Assembly: GCF_002197645.1 (NCBI RefSeq) | Contig: NZ_CP021874.1 | Location: 2,666,001 to 2,730,000, forward strand | Origin: Enterococcus wangshanyuanii | Lineage (GTDB): Bacteria; Bacillota; Bacilli; Lactobacillales; Enterococcaceae | Direction of reading: 5' to 3' | DNA: 64,000 nt | Shown here: positions 55,327 through 63,528 of the stretch, one piece after another | Layout: each line of letters starts with the position of its first letter | Numbering within the stretch: the first letter of the stretch is position 1 | Notes under the pieces: model-generated | Databases searched by the model: none | What the model was told of the DNA's origin: nothing | What the model saw: the letters and a program-made list of their open reading frames with translations, nothing else | Translations under genes and position numbers: made by a program

Positions 55327-55928
55327 CAGAGAAAATAAACATTGCGAAATTAAAAGAGACTGCAGAACAACTGCAAAATATCAAAAATGGTATTGGCACT
55401 AATGATAACAAAGTCAAGATGGATGCTTTTGTTGCTCTCAATAATTTAAACAAAGTTATCGGACGCTTAGAATTGGCTTGTGAAAACACCCCACCCTTTG
55501 CGGTCGGGGAGTATTACTTTGATAAAGACGTTAATAGAATCGTGAAAATAGAACATCACGAAACTAGTTATACAGAAATAAAATATTTGTCTGATGGAAA
55601 ATTACAGAACAGCGTACTCTATAATCTAGCAGATTATTTCGATAAATGGATACAAGCCACCGCCGAACAGATAGCAACGTTTAAGCGTGCCGAGCAGTTT
55701 GCTAAGAAAGGGCGTAAGTTGGATGAATTTGAAATTTACGACGAAGTTTACGATGAATTACACGGTGTTGGCAAAGTGATCGCTACTGATACCGCTGGAG
55801 AGGTAACTGTCAGATACACCTATTCTATTGGCACAAAAGAGTACCGTTACGGTAAGGGAGTCTATGATCAGCTAGAACTCATCCAAACAGCCGAAGAACT
55901 TCAGGAGGTAGAAAATAGTGAAAGCTAG
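55323..55928 (+). CDS. Hypothetical phage protein
   Basis: 201 residues. N-terminal helix (KINIAKLKETAEQLQNIKN), then strand-rich segments with KDVNRIVKIEHHETSY and a tudor/SH3-like piece (EIYDEVYDELHGVGKVIATD). ATG 55323 overlaps the previous stop (ATGA) and has GGAGGAAG upstream. Not recognised. Confidence 0.65.
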   Translation: MTEKINIAKLKETAEQLQNIKNGIGTNDNKVKMDAFVALNNLNKVIGRLELACENTPPFAVGEYYFDKDVNRIVKIEHHETSYTEIKYLSDGKLQNSVLYNLADYFDKWIQATAEQIATFKRAEQFAKKGRKLDEFEIYDEVYDELHGVGKVIATDTAGEVTVRYTYSIGTKEYRYGKGVYDQLELIQTAEELQEVENSES

Positions 55929-56373
55929 ACCTATAGAACTTAAAGAGGCAAATGCCTATGTAGCAAAATTACATAGGCATCATCCTCCAGTTTATAGAGA
56001 TAAGTTTAGATTAGCTGCAATTGATGACAACAAGATTGTCGGTGTCATCCAAGCTGCTAGACCTGTATCAAGGGGGCTGGATGACGGGAAAACGATTGAG
56101 GTTGTCCGCTGCTGTACCGATGGCACATACAATGCTTGTAGTTTTTTATATAGCAGGATTGCTCGGATAGCAAAACAAATGGGATATGATCGCATCATTA
56201 CGTATATTTTAGACAGTGAGACAGGTAGCAGTCTAAAAGCCAGTGGTTGGCAGCTAGATGGGCATGTCAAGGGTCGCAGTTGGGATACACCGACTAGACG
56301 TAGAGTAGATAAGGCGCCAACTTGCGATAAACAAAGATGGATCAAACAACTGCAGGAGGTAGGGGATGAATGA
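55918..56373 (+). CDS. XF1762-type GNAT-like phage protein
   Basis: 151 residues. Pattern of the XF1762 family: ELKEANAYVAKLHRHHPPV, LAAIDDNKIVGVIQAARPVSRG, IEVVRCCTDGTYNACSFLYSR, then a GSSLKASGWQLDG end. This looks like a reduced acetyltransferase fold. GTG start. Substrate unknown. Confidence 0.8.
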   Translation: MKARPIELKEANAYVAKLHRHHPPVYRDKFRLAAIDDNKIVGVIQAARPVSRGLDDGKTIEVVRCCTDGTYNACSFLYSRIARIAKQMGYDRIITYILDSETGSSLKASGWQLDGHVKGRSWDTPTRRRVDKAPTCDKQRWIKQLQEVGDE

Positions 56374-56632
56374 AGATCAATTCTTTCTCATTTGCTTCAT
56401 GATATTTTTGTTGTGGATGTTCACAATGGGAGTAATAGATTTATTCAGATCAAGAAAAAAGAAGTATCTTGTAACCTTAAGTTTTTGGCAGCCGTATGAT
56501 TATACTGTGACTTTTGAGGTAAAGGCTAGGGGTAAAATCGATGCAGAACGACTTGCAATAAGTGAAGCGATGTATAAGCATCATATAGGTTACAGATCAA
56601 TAAAAGTAATTTCTATTAAACGAAAGGAATGA
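56366..56632 (+). CDS. Small membrane-anchored phage protein
   Basis: 88 residues. N-terminal membrane helix (FFLICFMIFLLWMFTMGVI), then a basic linker RSRKKK and a soluble strand-helix domain (YDYTVTFEVKARGKIDAE). Overlaps the previous gene by 8 bases. Confidence 0.65.
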   Translation: MNEDQFFLICFMIFLLWMFTMGVIDLFRSRKKKYLVTLSFWQPYDYTVTFEVKARGKIDAERLAISEAMYKHHIGYRSIKVISIKRKE

Positions 56633-56638
56633 GTAGGG

Positions 56639-56872
56639 ATGACAAGAAAAAGATATAATTTCCCAATTGATAGATGCCCTTATTGTGGCGGAAAATCATT
56701 TTATATTAGTAGCAAAGCAAGTGGTACTACTTCTTTCTTTGTTAACTCAGATGGGACAGAATCGGAAAATGATTCAATGTATGACGGATTGAATCTCACA
56801 CAAAATAAATACTGGCAATGTGGAGATTGTTATAAACGAGTGTTTAAAGATTCAGAAGTAGAACAGCTGTAA
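56639..56872 (+). CDS. Small zinc-ribbon phage protein
   Basis: 77 residues with two CxxC pairs, CPYCGGKSF and QCGDC, about 45 residues apart; a treble-clef or ribbon type zinc site. Function unknown. Confidence 0.7.
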   Translation: MTRKRYNFPIDRCPYCGGKSFYISSKASGTTSFFVNSDGTESENDSMYDGLNLTQNKYWQCGDCYKRVFKDSEVEQL

Positions 56873-56881
56873 AAATAAACG

Positions 56882-56928
56882 AAAGGAGTAGGAGATTTGT
56901 CCGGACGCAAAAAGCTTTTTACTCCTTT
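56882..56928 (+). other. Inverted repeat with embedded ribosome-binding site
   Basis: AAAGGAGTA (56882-56890) is the perfect complement of TACTCCTTT (56920-56928). The 5' arm contains an AAAGGAG ribosome-binding site, so folding would hide it. A tiny frame TTG 56896-56931 (11 codons, begins MSGRKKLF) follows the second GGAG. Confidence 0.5.
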
Positions 56929-56937
56929 GTGATTATT

Positions 56938-57117
56938 ATGGAATACGCAGTTTATAAAGGCGATGACCTTGTCGCTGTAGGCACTAAACAGGAATGTGCA
57001 AATCAACTAAACGTTAAGCAATCAACGATTGAGTTTTGGGCAACACCTAGTAATTTGAAACGTGATAAAGGCAAGAGGACGGTTGCAGTGAGGATGGATG
57101 GTGATATCTGTGACTAA
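56938..57117 (+). CDS. Small phage protein
   Basis: 59 residues, begins MEYAVYKGDDLVAVG; contains QECANQLNVKQSTIEFWATP, which reads like a helix-turn-helix. No ribosome-binding site lies close to ATG 56938 (or GTG 56929); the only AAAGGAG is in the hairpin upstream, so expression may depend on that structure. Confidence 0.6.
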   Translation: MEYAVYKGDDLVAVGTKQECANQLNVKQSTIEFWATPSNLKRDKGKRTVAVRMDGDICD

Positions 57118-57577
57118 GAAAATACTAGATGCCTGTTGTGGCAGCCGAATGTTTTGGTACGACAAACAGAATAAAGATGTCCTGTACATGGATAACCGAC
57201 AACTTGATGACACTCTCTGTGATGGTCGAGCGTTAAAGGTTGAACCTGATGTGATAGCAGACTTTAGACAGATGCCATTTGAGGATAATAGATTTTATCA
57301 TGTGGTATTTGATCCACCGCATTTAGTAAAAGCAGGCGAAAATAGTTGGTTGGCCAAGAAATACGGAAAGCTTGATGAATCAACTTGGCCAAGCGATATC
57401 AAACAGGGATTTGATGAATGTATGAGAGTTCTTAAGCCTAACGGAACGCTAGTCTTCAAGTGGAATGAAGATCAAATTAAACTATCAGAAATTCTAAAAG
57501 TGATTGACTGCGAACCCTTATACGGTAACAAAAGAGCTAAAACTCATTGGATTGTATTTATGAAACCCACCAACTAA
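57110..57577 (+). CDS. SAM-dependent DNA methyltransferase-like protein
   Basis: 155 residues. SAM motif LDACCGSRMFWYD, acidic MDNRQLDD, catalytic-type DPPHLVKAG (D-P-P-[YFWH] class) and late VLKPNGTLVFKWN. Too short for a target-recognition domain; similar small enzymes in phages modify DNA or other targets. Start at GTG 57110 overlapping the previous stop; ATG 57098 is an alternative. Confidence 0.82.
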   Translation: MTKKILDACCGSRMFWYDKQNKDVLYMDNRQLDDTLCDGRALKVEPDVIADFRQMPFEDNRFYHVVFDPPHLVKAGENSWLAKKYGKLDESTWPSDIKQGFDECMRVLKPNGTLVFKWNEDQIKLSEILKVIDCEPLYGNKRAKTHWIVFMKPTN

Positions 57578-57609
57578 CAGCACAGTTGGCGGAGGATTGG
57601 AGGAATAAG

Positions 57610-57933
57610 ATGTTTAATCTATTTAAACGAAAACAAGAAAAACCGAAAGACTATGTATCAGATATTGAAGATTATAGTATGCGTGATTTAAGACCGATAT
57701 TAGGCGGTCATCTAAAACACGGTTTGACCTTGTGCAAGTCATGGGAAAAAGAAATGCCTACAAGTGTTGCTTATTGGATACTAGTCAATACTTGGGATAA
57801 ATCTGAGTTAGATAAATATGATAAAAAACTTAAAGAACTCGGATTTAGACAAGGTAGAAATGAGCGATATTACCGAAAAGACTTATGCCTTGATGAAATT
57901 AGAGAAGTAGATCAGAAGTTATTGGAGGGGTGA
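57610..57933 (+). CDS. Hypothetical phage protein
   Basis: 107 residues, basic N-terminus MFNLFKRKQEKPKD, then helices with AYWILVNTWDKSELDKYDKK. ATG 57610 has GGAGGA upstream; an outer frame start at 57547 lies inside the methyltransferase gene. Not recognised. Confidence 0.6.
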   Translation: MFNLFKRKQEKPKDYVSDIEDYSMRDLRPILGGHLKHGLTLCKSWEKEMPTSVAYWILVNTWDKSELDKYDKKLKELGFRQGRNERYYRKDLCLDEIREVDQKLLEG

Positions 57934-57935
57934 GG

Positions 57936-58118
57936 ATGTGTCAATATTGCCAAGGAGAATATTTTAATAGACCAATATACGATACAGATTATATCAAGGC
58001 GTTTATCGAGGATGAGTCAAATGTATTAGTGATCGATGATGATTTTGTAACGTCATCTGTAGAGATTAATTATTGCCCGATGTGCGGCAGAAAGTTAGAA
58101 ATCGAGGGAAATGAATGA
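57936..58118 (+). CDS. Small zinc-ribbon phage protein
   Basis: 60 residues. CQYCQGEYF at the start and YCPMCGRKL at the end make a zinc ribbon with an insert of about 40 residues. GAGGGG lies upstream; stop overlaps the next start. Confidence 0.7.
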   Translation: MCQYCQGEYFNRPIYDTDYIKAFIEDESNVLVIDDDFVTSSVEINYCPMCGRKLEIEGNE

Positions 58119-58360
58119 TTGTAATTTTAGTCTCTGTAATCTGCAGCATAGGAATAAATATTTTATTGTCTAGAAGGTTAGTTGATAAAACAACGGATAT
58201 GGTAGCAAGTAGCGTAAAAGATACACTTGAAAGTGTCGAAGAAGAATATTCCAATTTTTTTGAAATACAAGAAGAAGGAACCGCTCGATATTGGTATATG
58301 AAAGGTGCTAAGGATTCGGCTAAAGCGATAAATGATTTAGTAACAAAAATTTACAAATAA
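58115..58360 (+). CDS. Small membrane-anchored phage protein
   Basis: 81 residues. N-terminal membrane helix (VILVSVICSIGINILL) and a helical cytoplasmic part (VASSVKDTLESVEEEYSNFF). Overlaps the previous stop by 4 bases. Function unknown. Confidence 0.65.
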   Translation: MIVILVSVICSIGINILLSRRLVDKTTDMVASSVKDTLESVEEEYSNFFEIQEEGTARYWYMKGAKDSAKAINDLVTKIYK

Positions 58361-58440
58361 AAAAAAGCAACAGGAATCAACCTGCCGCTCAGTAATTAAT
58401 CTCGCACGTTAATTATACTATAAAACAAAGGGAGTGGCTA
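58361..58440 (+). other. Intergenic inverted repeats
   Basis: CAGG-AATCAA-CCTG, then TAATTAA (58393-58399) with TTAATTA (58409-58415). Like 54040-54110 it opens with an A-rich run and GC just after a stop codon. TATACTATAA at the end could be a -10. Confidence 0.4.
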
Positions 58441-58444
58441 GGTT

Positions 58445-58624
58445 GTGAAGCTAAAAGCAACGGATTTTGAGGATATCAAAAAGTTATCAGGGAAAAATGC
58501 TATTGTTATTATTAGCAATGGACAGATAAAAAGTACTGAACTTCCAGAGCATGGGATTGTAGAGATCACAACACATGCTAATAAAGTAACTTTTGTTGAA
58601 AATAAAGTAAAAGAGAAATTTTAA
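58445..58624 (+). CDS. Small phage protein
   Basis: 59 residues from GTG 58445 (GGGAGTGG upstream), begins MKLKATDFEDIKKLSG. Strand-rich (AIVIISNGQIKSTELPEHGIVEI, in parts). Last gene before the early-region terminator. Confidence 0.55.
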   Translation: MKLKATDFEDIKKLSGKNAIVIISNGQIKSTELPEHGIVEITTHANKVTFVENKVKEKF

Positions 58625-58646
58625 ATAAGTCCCACCAGACATACTG

Positions 58647-58699
58647 GAGGACACTTTAGCAAACGTAGAAATGCGTTTGTTAGGGTGTCCTCTTTTTTA
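58647..58699 (+). terminator. Terminator at the end of the early region
   Basis: Stem of about 19 bp (GAGGACAC..TAgCAAACG with CGTTTGtTA..GTGTCCTC), 8-nt loop, then T6. It separates early genes from arpU and the late genes. Confidence 0.92.
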
Positions 58700-58725
58700 T
58701 TTCTAATACATAAGGGGGAAGCAAG

Positions 58726-59277
58726 ATGCTAGATTGGGAGAATAGAGAAATATTGATCAGAGAATACAAAGAGGATCTAAAAGAAGCGAGTAGAGAACAT
58801 CGAAAAATAGTAAAAAAAGAGAAATGGGAAAAAACTGCAGATGATATTAAAGAACAAGCGATTTATGCTGAAATCATTTCATCGACGCAATATGCTTTGT
58901 ATTGGCTTGAACATGGGATAGAACGCCCTTTAGACGAAGAAGCAGCTAAAAAGATACCAAAACACCGCAGAGCTAAACATATTACTAATATGGATAAGGT
59001 ATCTTATGATGTTTATCTCAATCAATATGAGGCGCCAGTCCAAGAGGTATACAGCGAGAAGAAAAAAGAACAATTAATTCGGGTAAGAGAAATTCTATCA
59101 AAGTTTAGCGATAGAGAAGCTGACCTGTTTTATTATATTCATACAGTTGGCATGACATACGGAGAAGCAGCTAAAGAAATGAAAATAGAAGTTGGAACAG
59201 TAAAATCCATGTCTCAACGGATAAAAAACAAAATTGATCGTTACTTTGAATACGGGCATCAAATTTCACTTTTCTAA
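58726..59277 (+). CDS. arpU: ArpU family late transcription regulator
   Basis: 183 residues. The C-terminus is a sigma-region-4-like helix-turn-helix (VGMTYGEAAKEMKIEVGTVKSM), with KHRRAKHITNMDKVSYDVYL in the middle. ArpU-type proteins switch on phage late genes (packaging and lysis); the name comes from the enterococcal muramidase-export regulator. GGGGGA precedes the start. Followed by the putative late promoter region. Confidence 0.92.
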   Translation: MLDWENREILIREYKEDLKEASREHRKIVKKEKWEKTADDIKEQAIYAEIISSTQYALYWLEHGIERPLDEEAAKKIPKHRRAKHITNMDKVSYDVYLNQYEAPVQEVYSEKKKEQLIRVREILSKFSDREADLFYYIHTVGMTYGEAAKEMKIEVGTVKSMSQRIKNKIDRYFEYGHQISLF

Positions 59278-59544
59278 AAATCCAAAATCTTGTAAACCAT
59301 TCCCACCTATATATGAGAGGGCTAAAACGATAGATTACTCACAAAAAATAATCGTCAATGAATGCTTCTCTTGAAATCATGTCAGCCTACGGAAATAGGA
59401 TAAAGTGACAAGCGACCTAGCATCGTTAAATAGATGCGCATTCAGCTAGGAGAGTGCGCATACATAATTGCGTTATCCAGAATTTTTTTATTTTTAGGTC
59501 CATAGAAAAATAACTTCTACATAAAAATGAAAGGAAGGGAGTGT
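59278..59544 (+). promoter_or_regulatory. Late-region control DNA with nested stems
   Basis: About 265 non-coding bases after arpU. Nested inverted repeats: GGATAA (59398-59403)/TTATCC (59473-59478); CCTAGC (59416-59421)/GCTAGG (59445-59450), enclosing GCATC/GATGC; and TGCGCA twice (59435, 59455). A site for ArpU action or DNA packaging is plausible from position; not shown. Confidence 0.45.
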
Positions 59545-59778
59545 ATGAATTACTGGTATTTGAGTTTAAGTAAATCTTATCCGAGAGGAAAGACAAGACA
59601 AGCTCAATTAAAAAAAGAATTTACTTTAATAGAATGTTTCAATGAAGCGGAACCCAAAGAAATTGACGGTATGAAGTTGATTTACTTAGGATTTGGCTTT
59701 TTTAGTTGTGATCATATACAGCAAAATTATGATAAGCATAGAAGGAGAATAGAACATGTAAGTAGTAAAAGAATTTGA
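59545..59778 (+). CDS. Hypothetical phage protein
   Basis: 77 residues, begins MNYWYLSLSKSYPRG; aromatic- and lysine-rich with KEIDGMKLIYLGFGFFSCDH. ATG 59545 follows GAAGGGAG; ATG 59527 precedes that site. Overlaps the broken small gene at 59756. Confidence 0.6.
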   Translation: MNYWYLSLSKSYPRGKTRQAQLKKEFTLIECFNEAEPKEIDGMKLIYLGFGFFSCDHIQQNYDKHRRRIEHVSSKRI

Positions 59779-59926
59779 AAATGCTGAGGACTATGAACAA
59801 TATCGTAAGATTATCAGAACAACAATGGCTCAATGGTTACAGCGCTTAAAAGCCGGTGAAATAAAGCTAACTTCTGTCAGTGATTTAAAAACGCTAATTG
59901 AAGCAGATAAAATACTTAGAGAATGA
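59756..59926 (+). pseudogene. Small phage gene with stop at codon 2
   Basis: AGGAGA and ATG (59756-59758) are followed at once by TAA, then by an uninterrupted in-frame stretch of 54 codons (VVKEFENAEDYEQYRKI ... LIEADKILRE) ending at TGA 59924-59926. It looks like a once-normal helical small protein of about 55 residues with an AAA-to-TAA-type change. Internal ATG 59828 could still give about 32 residues. Confidence 0.5.
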
Positions 59927-59982
59927 ATAAATGTATATTTCCTCCGATTCATTAGGTATAATGACTTAAAGGAGTGAAATAA

Positions 59983-60642
59983 ATGTCGAATGAAACTAAA
60001 TTAGTATTGGATCATCTAGATCAAATGTATAGCTTTTATCAATGGTCAATAGGTATTTTTGTTACAGTAATATTGACATTCATTGGATTCATAACATTTT
60101 TTCAATGGAAAATCAGTCGAAAAGAAAAAGAGATTTTAAAAAAAGAAATGGAGATTAAGGTAATTTCAATTGAACAAGAATTAACTGAACGTTTTGAGAT
60201 GAAAATGAAATACGCTGCTATAATAAGTTCGTTCAATTACTATAGGACCTTATTAGTTATTCAAGAGAGTGAAACAACATCTAGAGTTAAATACTCTGCT
60301 CTTTGTAGTTCGTCTAAAGCTTATTTGAAAAAGTTGAATGAAATGATAGAACTTATTGGAAAAGACGAAAAATTAATTTTAGAATATAAACAGAATCTTA
60401 GTCGTTTAGTAACCTCTAGTATTACAATGAACATTTTGGCGATGAAATTTGCAATAAAAAGTAATGAATTTACTATTGAAAACGAAAAATATTGTAGAGA
60501 AATATCATATTTGATTAACCAAGTATATTATTCAAATTTAGTACAACCAACTCCAGAATATAATAAACAACTTGAGAAGATGTCTGGAATGACACAAAAA
60601 TATTTAAAGAAATGTGATGAGTTCATAAAGAAAAATGACTAA
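59983..60642 (+). CDS. Membrane-anchored cargo protein
   Basis: 219 residues, not recognised. N-terminal membrane helix (WSIGIFVTVILTFIGFITFF) followed by QWKISRKEKEILKKE, a charged coiled coil, and a helical cytoplasmic domain. Own promoter is likely (TATAAT 59957-59962). Architecture matches the 62862 protein, and AT content is higher than in neighbouring head genes. It interrupts the ArpU-to-terminase order, typical of a moron. Confidence 0.75.
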   Translation: MSNETKLVLDHLDQMYSFYQWSIGIFVTVILTFIGFITFFQWKISRKEKEILKKEMEIKVISIEQELTERFEMKMKYAAIISSFNYYRTLLVIQESETTSRVKYSALCSSSKAYLKKLNEMIELIGKDEKLILEYKQNLSRLVTSSITMNILAMKFAIKSNEFTIENEKYCREISYLINQVYYSNLVQPTPEYNKQLEKMSGMTQKYLKKCDEFIKKND

Positions 60643-60660
60643 AGAAAAGAGGTGGAGTCA

Positions 60661-61380
60661 ATGGCGGGTAACATAAAAGAACCATCAAAGAAAACTAAAG
60701 AGCAATATGATCTGTTCATTGACTCTTACTTACAATCTTTTAATGCTACTCAATCTGCAATAGCAGCTGGATATTCTAAAAAAACGGCTAGGCAACAAGG
60801 ACATAGGCTGCTGACAAATGTTTACATTAAAGAAAAAATCAAAATAGAGATGAAAAGACTACGCGAGCGCATGAAAGACGAGGGCTTGCGTAGTTTTGCT
60901 ATGCTTATAGGTATTGCGATAGATACTGAAGAAAAAATTCAAAAGCATAACGAAGCAGAAGTCGAAATCATCCGGATAAATGCGCTTATTGATGAAATTT
61001 CTCTTGAGCTTTCAGAGTTGGGACATCAACGTGCTGGAGTTCAAAGAGCTGCAGATGCAATAGACGGAAGGAAGGCAGATTTAAAAGAACGCAAAAGAGG
61101 ATTGTTAGCTCATGTGGAAAATTTAGATGCGGAGTCCTTCGAATTGGAAAAGGAACGCAGAAAGCTATTCAATGAACGGTCTAAGCATGAGTTGTATTAT
61201 TTACAAGTCAGGGATTGGGAAAAGCTGCAGAGTCTAAAAAAATCTATCTTCCAAGATATCCTTGATCGTGGTGGGTTTAAAGCAATCGATGAAATCAAAC
61301 ATAGTGGTGCCGTTAATGTAGGCAATCCGTTAGATGGATTAACAGAAGAAGAACTAAGGAGATTGGCTAATGGTCCATGA
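60661..61380 (+). CDS. terS: Terminase small subunit
   Basis: 239 residues. N-terminal Terminase_2 helix-turn-helix region (YDLFIDSYLQSFNATQSAIA, then AGYSKKTARQQGHRLLTN). Between it and the C-terminal RDILDRGG-like oligomer region (FQDILDRGGFKAIDEIKHSG) is an unusually long coiled-coil insert, about residues 90-180. It recognises phage DNA for packaging. ATG 60661 has GAGGTGG upstream. Confidence 0.88.
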   Translation: MAGNIKEPSKKTKEQYDLFIDSYLQSFNATQSAIAAGYSKKTARQQGHRLLTNVYIKEKIKIEMKRLRERMKDEGLRSFAMLIGIAIDTEEKIQKHNEAEVEIIRINALIDEISLELSELGHQRAGVQRAADAIDGRKADLKERKRGLLAHVENLDAESFELEKERRKLFNERSKHELYYLQVRDWEKLQSLKKSIFQDILDRGGFKAIDEIKHSGAVNVGNPLDGLTEEELRRLANGP

Positions 61381-62800
61381 CTTAGAAGCAATAGCAGATG
61401 AAGCCTTGAAGGAGTTAGCTAGACGATATTATGCTGACTTCTTTTTTCTGTCTCATGGGAAGCAATGGCAGCTGCTACGGCATCAAAGATACATCACTGA
61501 TCGATTGCAGAAAATTATAGATGGCGAACAAAAATATTATATTATTGAGATTCCACCACAGCATGGAAAATCAACAGTGATCACTGAAACATTCCCAGCT
61601 TATTATTTGATGCGAAATCCTGATAGTCTAGCGATGGTTGTTTCGTATTCGGAAGAACTGTATAAAAAGTTTGGTCGAAAGAATCGTGAAAAGTTTCGTC
61701 TGTATTCTGATTCGTTATTTGGTTTGAATATAAGTTCTGAGACATCATCCGTTAGTGAGTGGGGAGTTGAAGGTCATTTAGGATCGCTTTATAGTACGTC
61801 TATCTTAGGTGGTGCCACAGGTCGTGGGGCTAGACTCCTAATCATCGATGACCCGATCAAAAATAGAGCGGAAGCAGAGAGTAAGACTATTAGGGATAAA
61901 ATCTACAATGAGTGGCAAGATACTTTTTACTCACGTCTTACAGCTGATGCTAGCGTTATTGTTATCATGACTCGTTGGCATGAAGATGATCTAGCAGGCA
62001 GGCTGCTAAAAGAAATGACTTTGCCTTGGGAAGAAATTAAGATACCGGCGATCGCAGAGGACAATGATCTCTTAGGCAGAGAACCAGGTGAAGCATTAGC
62101 TCCAGAAATAGGTAAAGATGTTGAATGGGCGAACAAAACGAAAGCAGTCACTGGATCAAGAGGTTGGGCTGCACTTTATCAGCAGCGACCAACACCAGCT
62201 GGTGGTAATGTGTTCAAACGTTCATGGATTAAATTCTATGTTCCTTCTTTAGAAAAGAAAACAGAGCTAGGGCTTGGCGATGATGTAATCATATTGCCAC
62301 GCCTTTTTGATCGTCAAGCACAATCATGGGATTGCACATTTAAAGATACCGATTCATCTGACTTTGTTTCTGGCCAAGTATGGGGGAAGAAGCGAGCAGA
62401 TTTCTATTTGCTTGATCGTTACCATGAAAGAATGGGAATTGTCGAAACTATGAAGGCTATTAAGCACATGACATCAAAATGGCCAAAAGCTCGTGGAATT
62501 TACATTGAGGATAAAGCTAATGGTACTGCAGTAATTGAAATGCTAAAAACAAAGATTTCTGGTATTGTTCCAATCAATCCAGAAGGAGGTAAGGAAGTCA
62601 GAGCTAATGCAGTTGCTCCTTATTGGGAAGCAGGAAACGTTTATCTACCACATCCTTTGATTGCTCCATGGGTTAATGATTACGTTGAAGAACTAGTAGC
62701 GTTCCCTAACGCAGAGAATGACGATGATGTTGATAGCATGACACAAGCGCTCAATAAGATGGCAGGTAAAACCAGTTTGAGAGAGAGGTATCTAGAATGA
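61370..62800 (+). CDS. terL: Terminase large subunit
   Basis: 476 residues. ATPase: Walker A-like PPQHGKST, Walker B LLIIDDP, and motif III near VIVIMTRWHEDD. Nuclease domain: SWDCTFKDTDSSDFVSGQVWG and the late YIEDKANGTAVIEML. Pumps DNA into the prohead and cuts it. Overlaps terS by 11 bases. Confidence 0.95.
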   Translation: MVHDLEAIADEALKELARRYYADFFFLSHGKQWQLLRHQRYITDRLQKIIDGEQKYYIIEIPPQHGKSTVITETFPAYYLMRNPDSLAMVVSYSEELYKKFGRKNREKFRLYSDSLFGLNISSETSSVSEWGVEGHLGSLYSTSILGGATGRGARLLIIDDPIKNRAEAESKTIRDKIYNEWQDTFYSRLTADASVIVIMTRWHEDDLAGRLLKEMTLPWEEIKIPAIAEDNDLLGREPGEALAPEIGKDVEWANKTKAVTGSRGWAALYQQRPTPAGGNVFKRSWIKFYVPSLEKKTELGLGDDVIILPRLFDRQAQSWDCTFKDTDSSDFVSGQVWGKKRADFYLLDRYHERMGIVETMKAIKHMTSKWPKARGIYIEDKANGTAVIEMLKTKISGIVPINPEGGKEVRANAVAPYWEAGNVYLPHPLIAPWVNDYVEELVAFPNAENDDDVDSMTQALNKMAGKTSLRERYLE

Positions 62801-62861
62801 AAAGTATCAGCTTCCACTTCACTTGAAATTTTGGTATCATCATTCTAAAGGAGTGATATAT

Positions 62862-63491
62862 TTGACAAGAGATCAATATGTAGAGTCCGTTAGAGTGATG
62901 ATGGATAATCAAGATAGGTATTTTATGTGGTTTTTAGGTATATTAGGCGTGGTATTAGTATTTGTAGGAATTCTACAGTGGAGGCTATCAAGTAACCAAA
63001 TTAAAAAGATTACAACTGATGCTAAAGAAGAAGCTAGGAAAGAGATCATGGAAGAACTAACAAAAAACTACGGAATCAAAAGTATTAATACTTTATTATC
63101 TAAATCTAAAGAGTTTGAAGAAAAAATTACTAAAATTAGTAACTCTTTAGAAATGCTTGATTTTGAGAAGAGAAGATCAGAAGAGCTACAATTTTATAAT
63201 GATCTACGTGAAATTCCAAAGACAGAAAATTGTACTTATGAGCTGCTTATGCTTCTAGCTACTCATTCGATTTATGTGTCTAAAGATGAGTTTGACATAG
63301 TTGCATTTGTTGAGGCTGCAAATAGAGACCAAATAGTAAGAGGTTTGGAGATGCAGGAAGATACGTTCGGATTTAGAGAATATATAAATGAATTACACAA
63401 AATGGAAAATCGTTCAAATGGTCCAAAAATAGAAGGTTACATTAATTCTATTGAAAAAATATATGCTGATAAACTGGAAGCTAGACGTTAG
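62862..63491 (+). CDS. Membrane-anchored cargo protein between terminase and portal
   Basis: 209 residues from TTG 62862, with AAAGGAG 7 bases upstream. N-terminal membrane helix (FMWFLGILGVVLVFVGI) then QWRLSSNQIKKITTDAKEEA, coiled coil and helical cytoplasmic domain. Shares layout and the helix-QWxxS boundary with the 59983 protein. An extended -10 (TGGTATCAT, 62832-62840) directly upstream gives it its own promoter. Genes here normally go straight from terL to portal, so this is an insertion. The longer frame from 62823 begins inside that promoter. Confidence 0.78.
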   Translation: MTRDQYVESVRVMMDNQDRYFMWFLGILGVVLVFVGILQWRLSSNQIKKITTDAKEEARKEIMEELTKNYGIKSINTLLSKSKEFEEKITKISNSLEMLDFEKRRSEELQFYNDLREIPKTENCTYELLMLLATHSIYVSKDEFDIVAFVEAANRDQIVRGLEMQEDTFGFREYINELHKMENRSNGPKIEGYINSIEKIYADKLEARR

Positions 63492-63528
63492 TCAAGCTTC
63501 TTTATTTTTGATTTAAGGCGGTGAGAAC

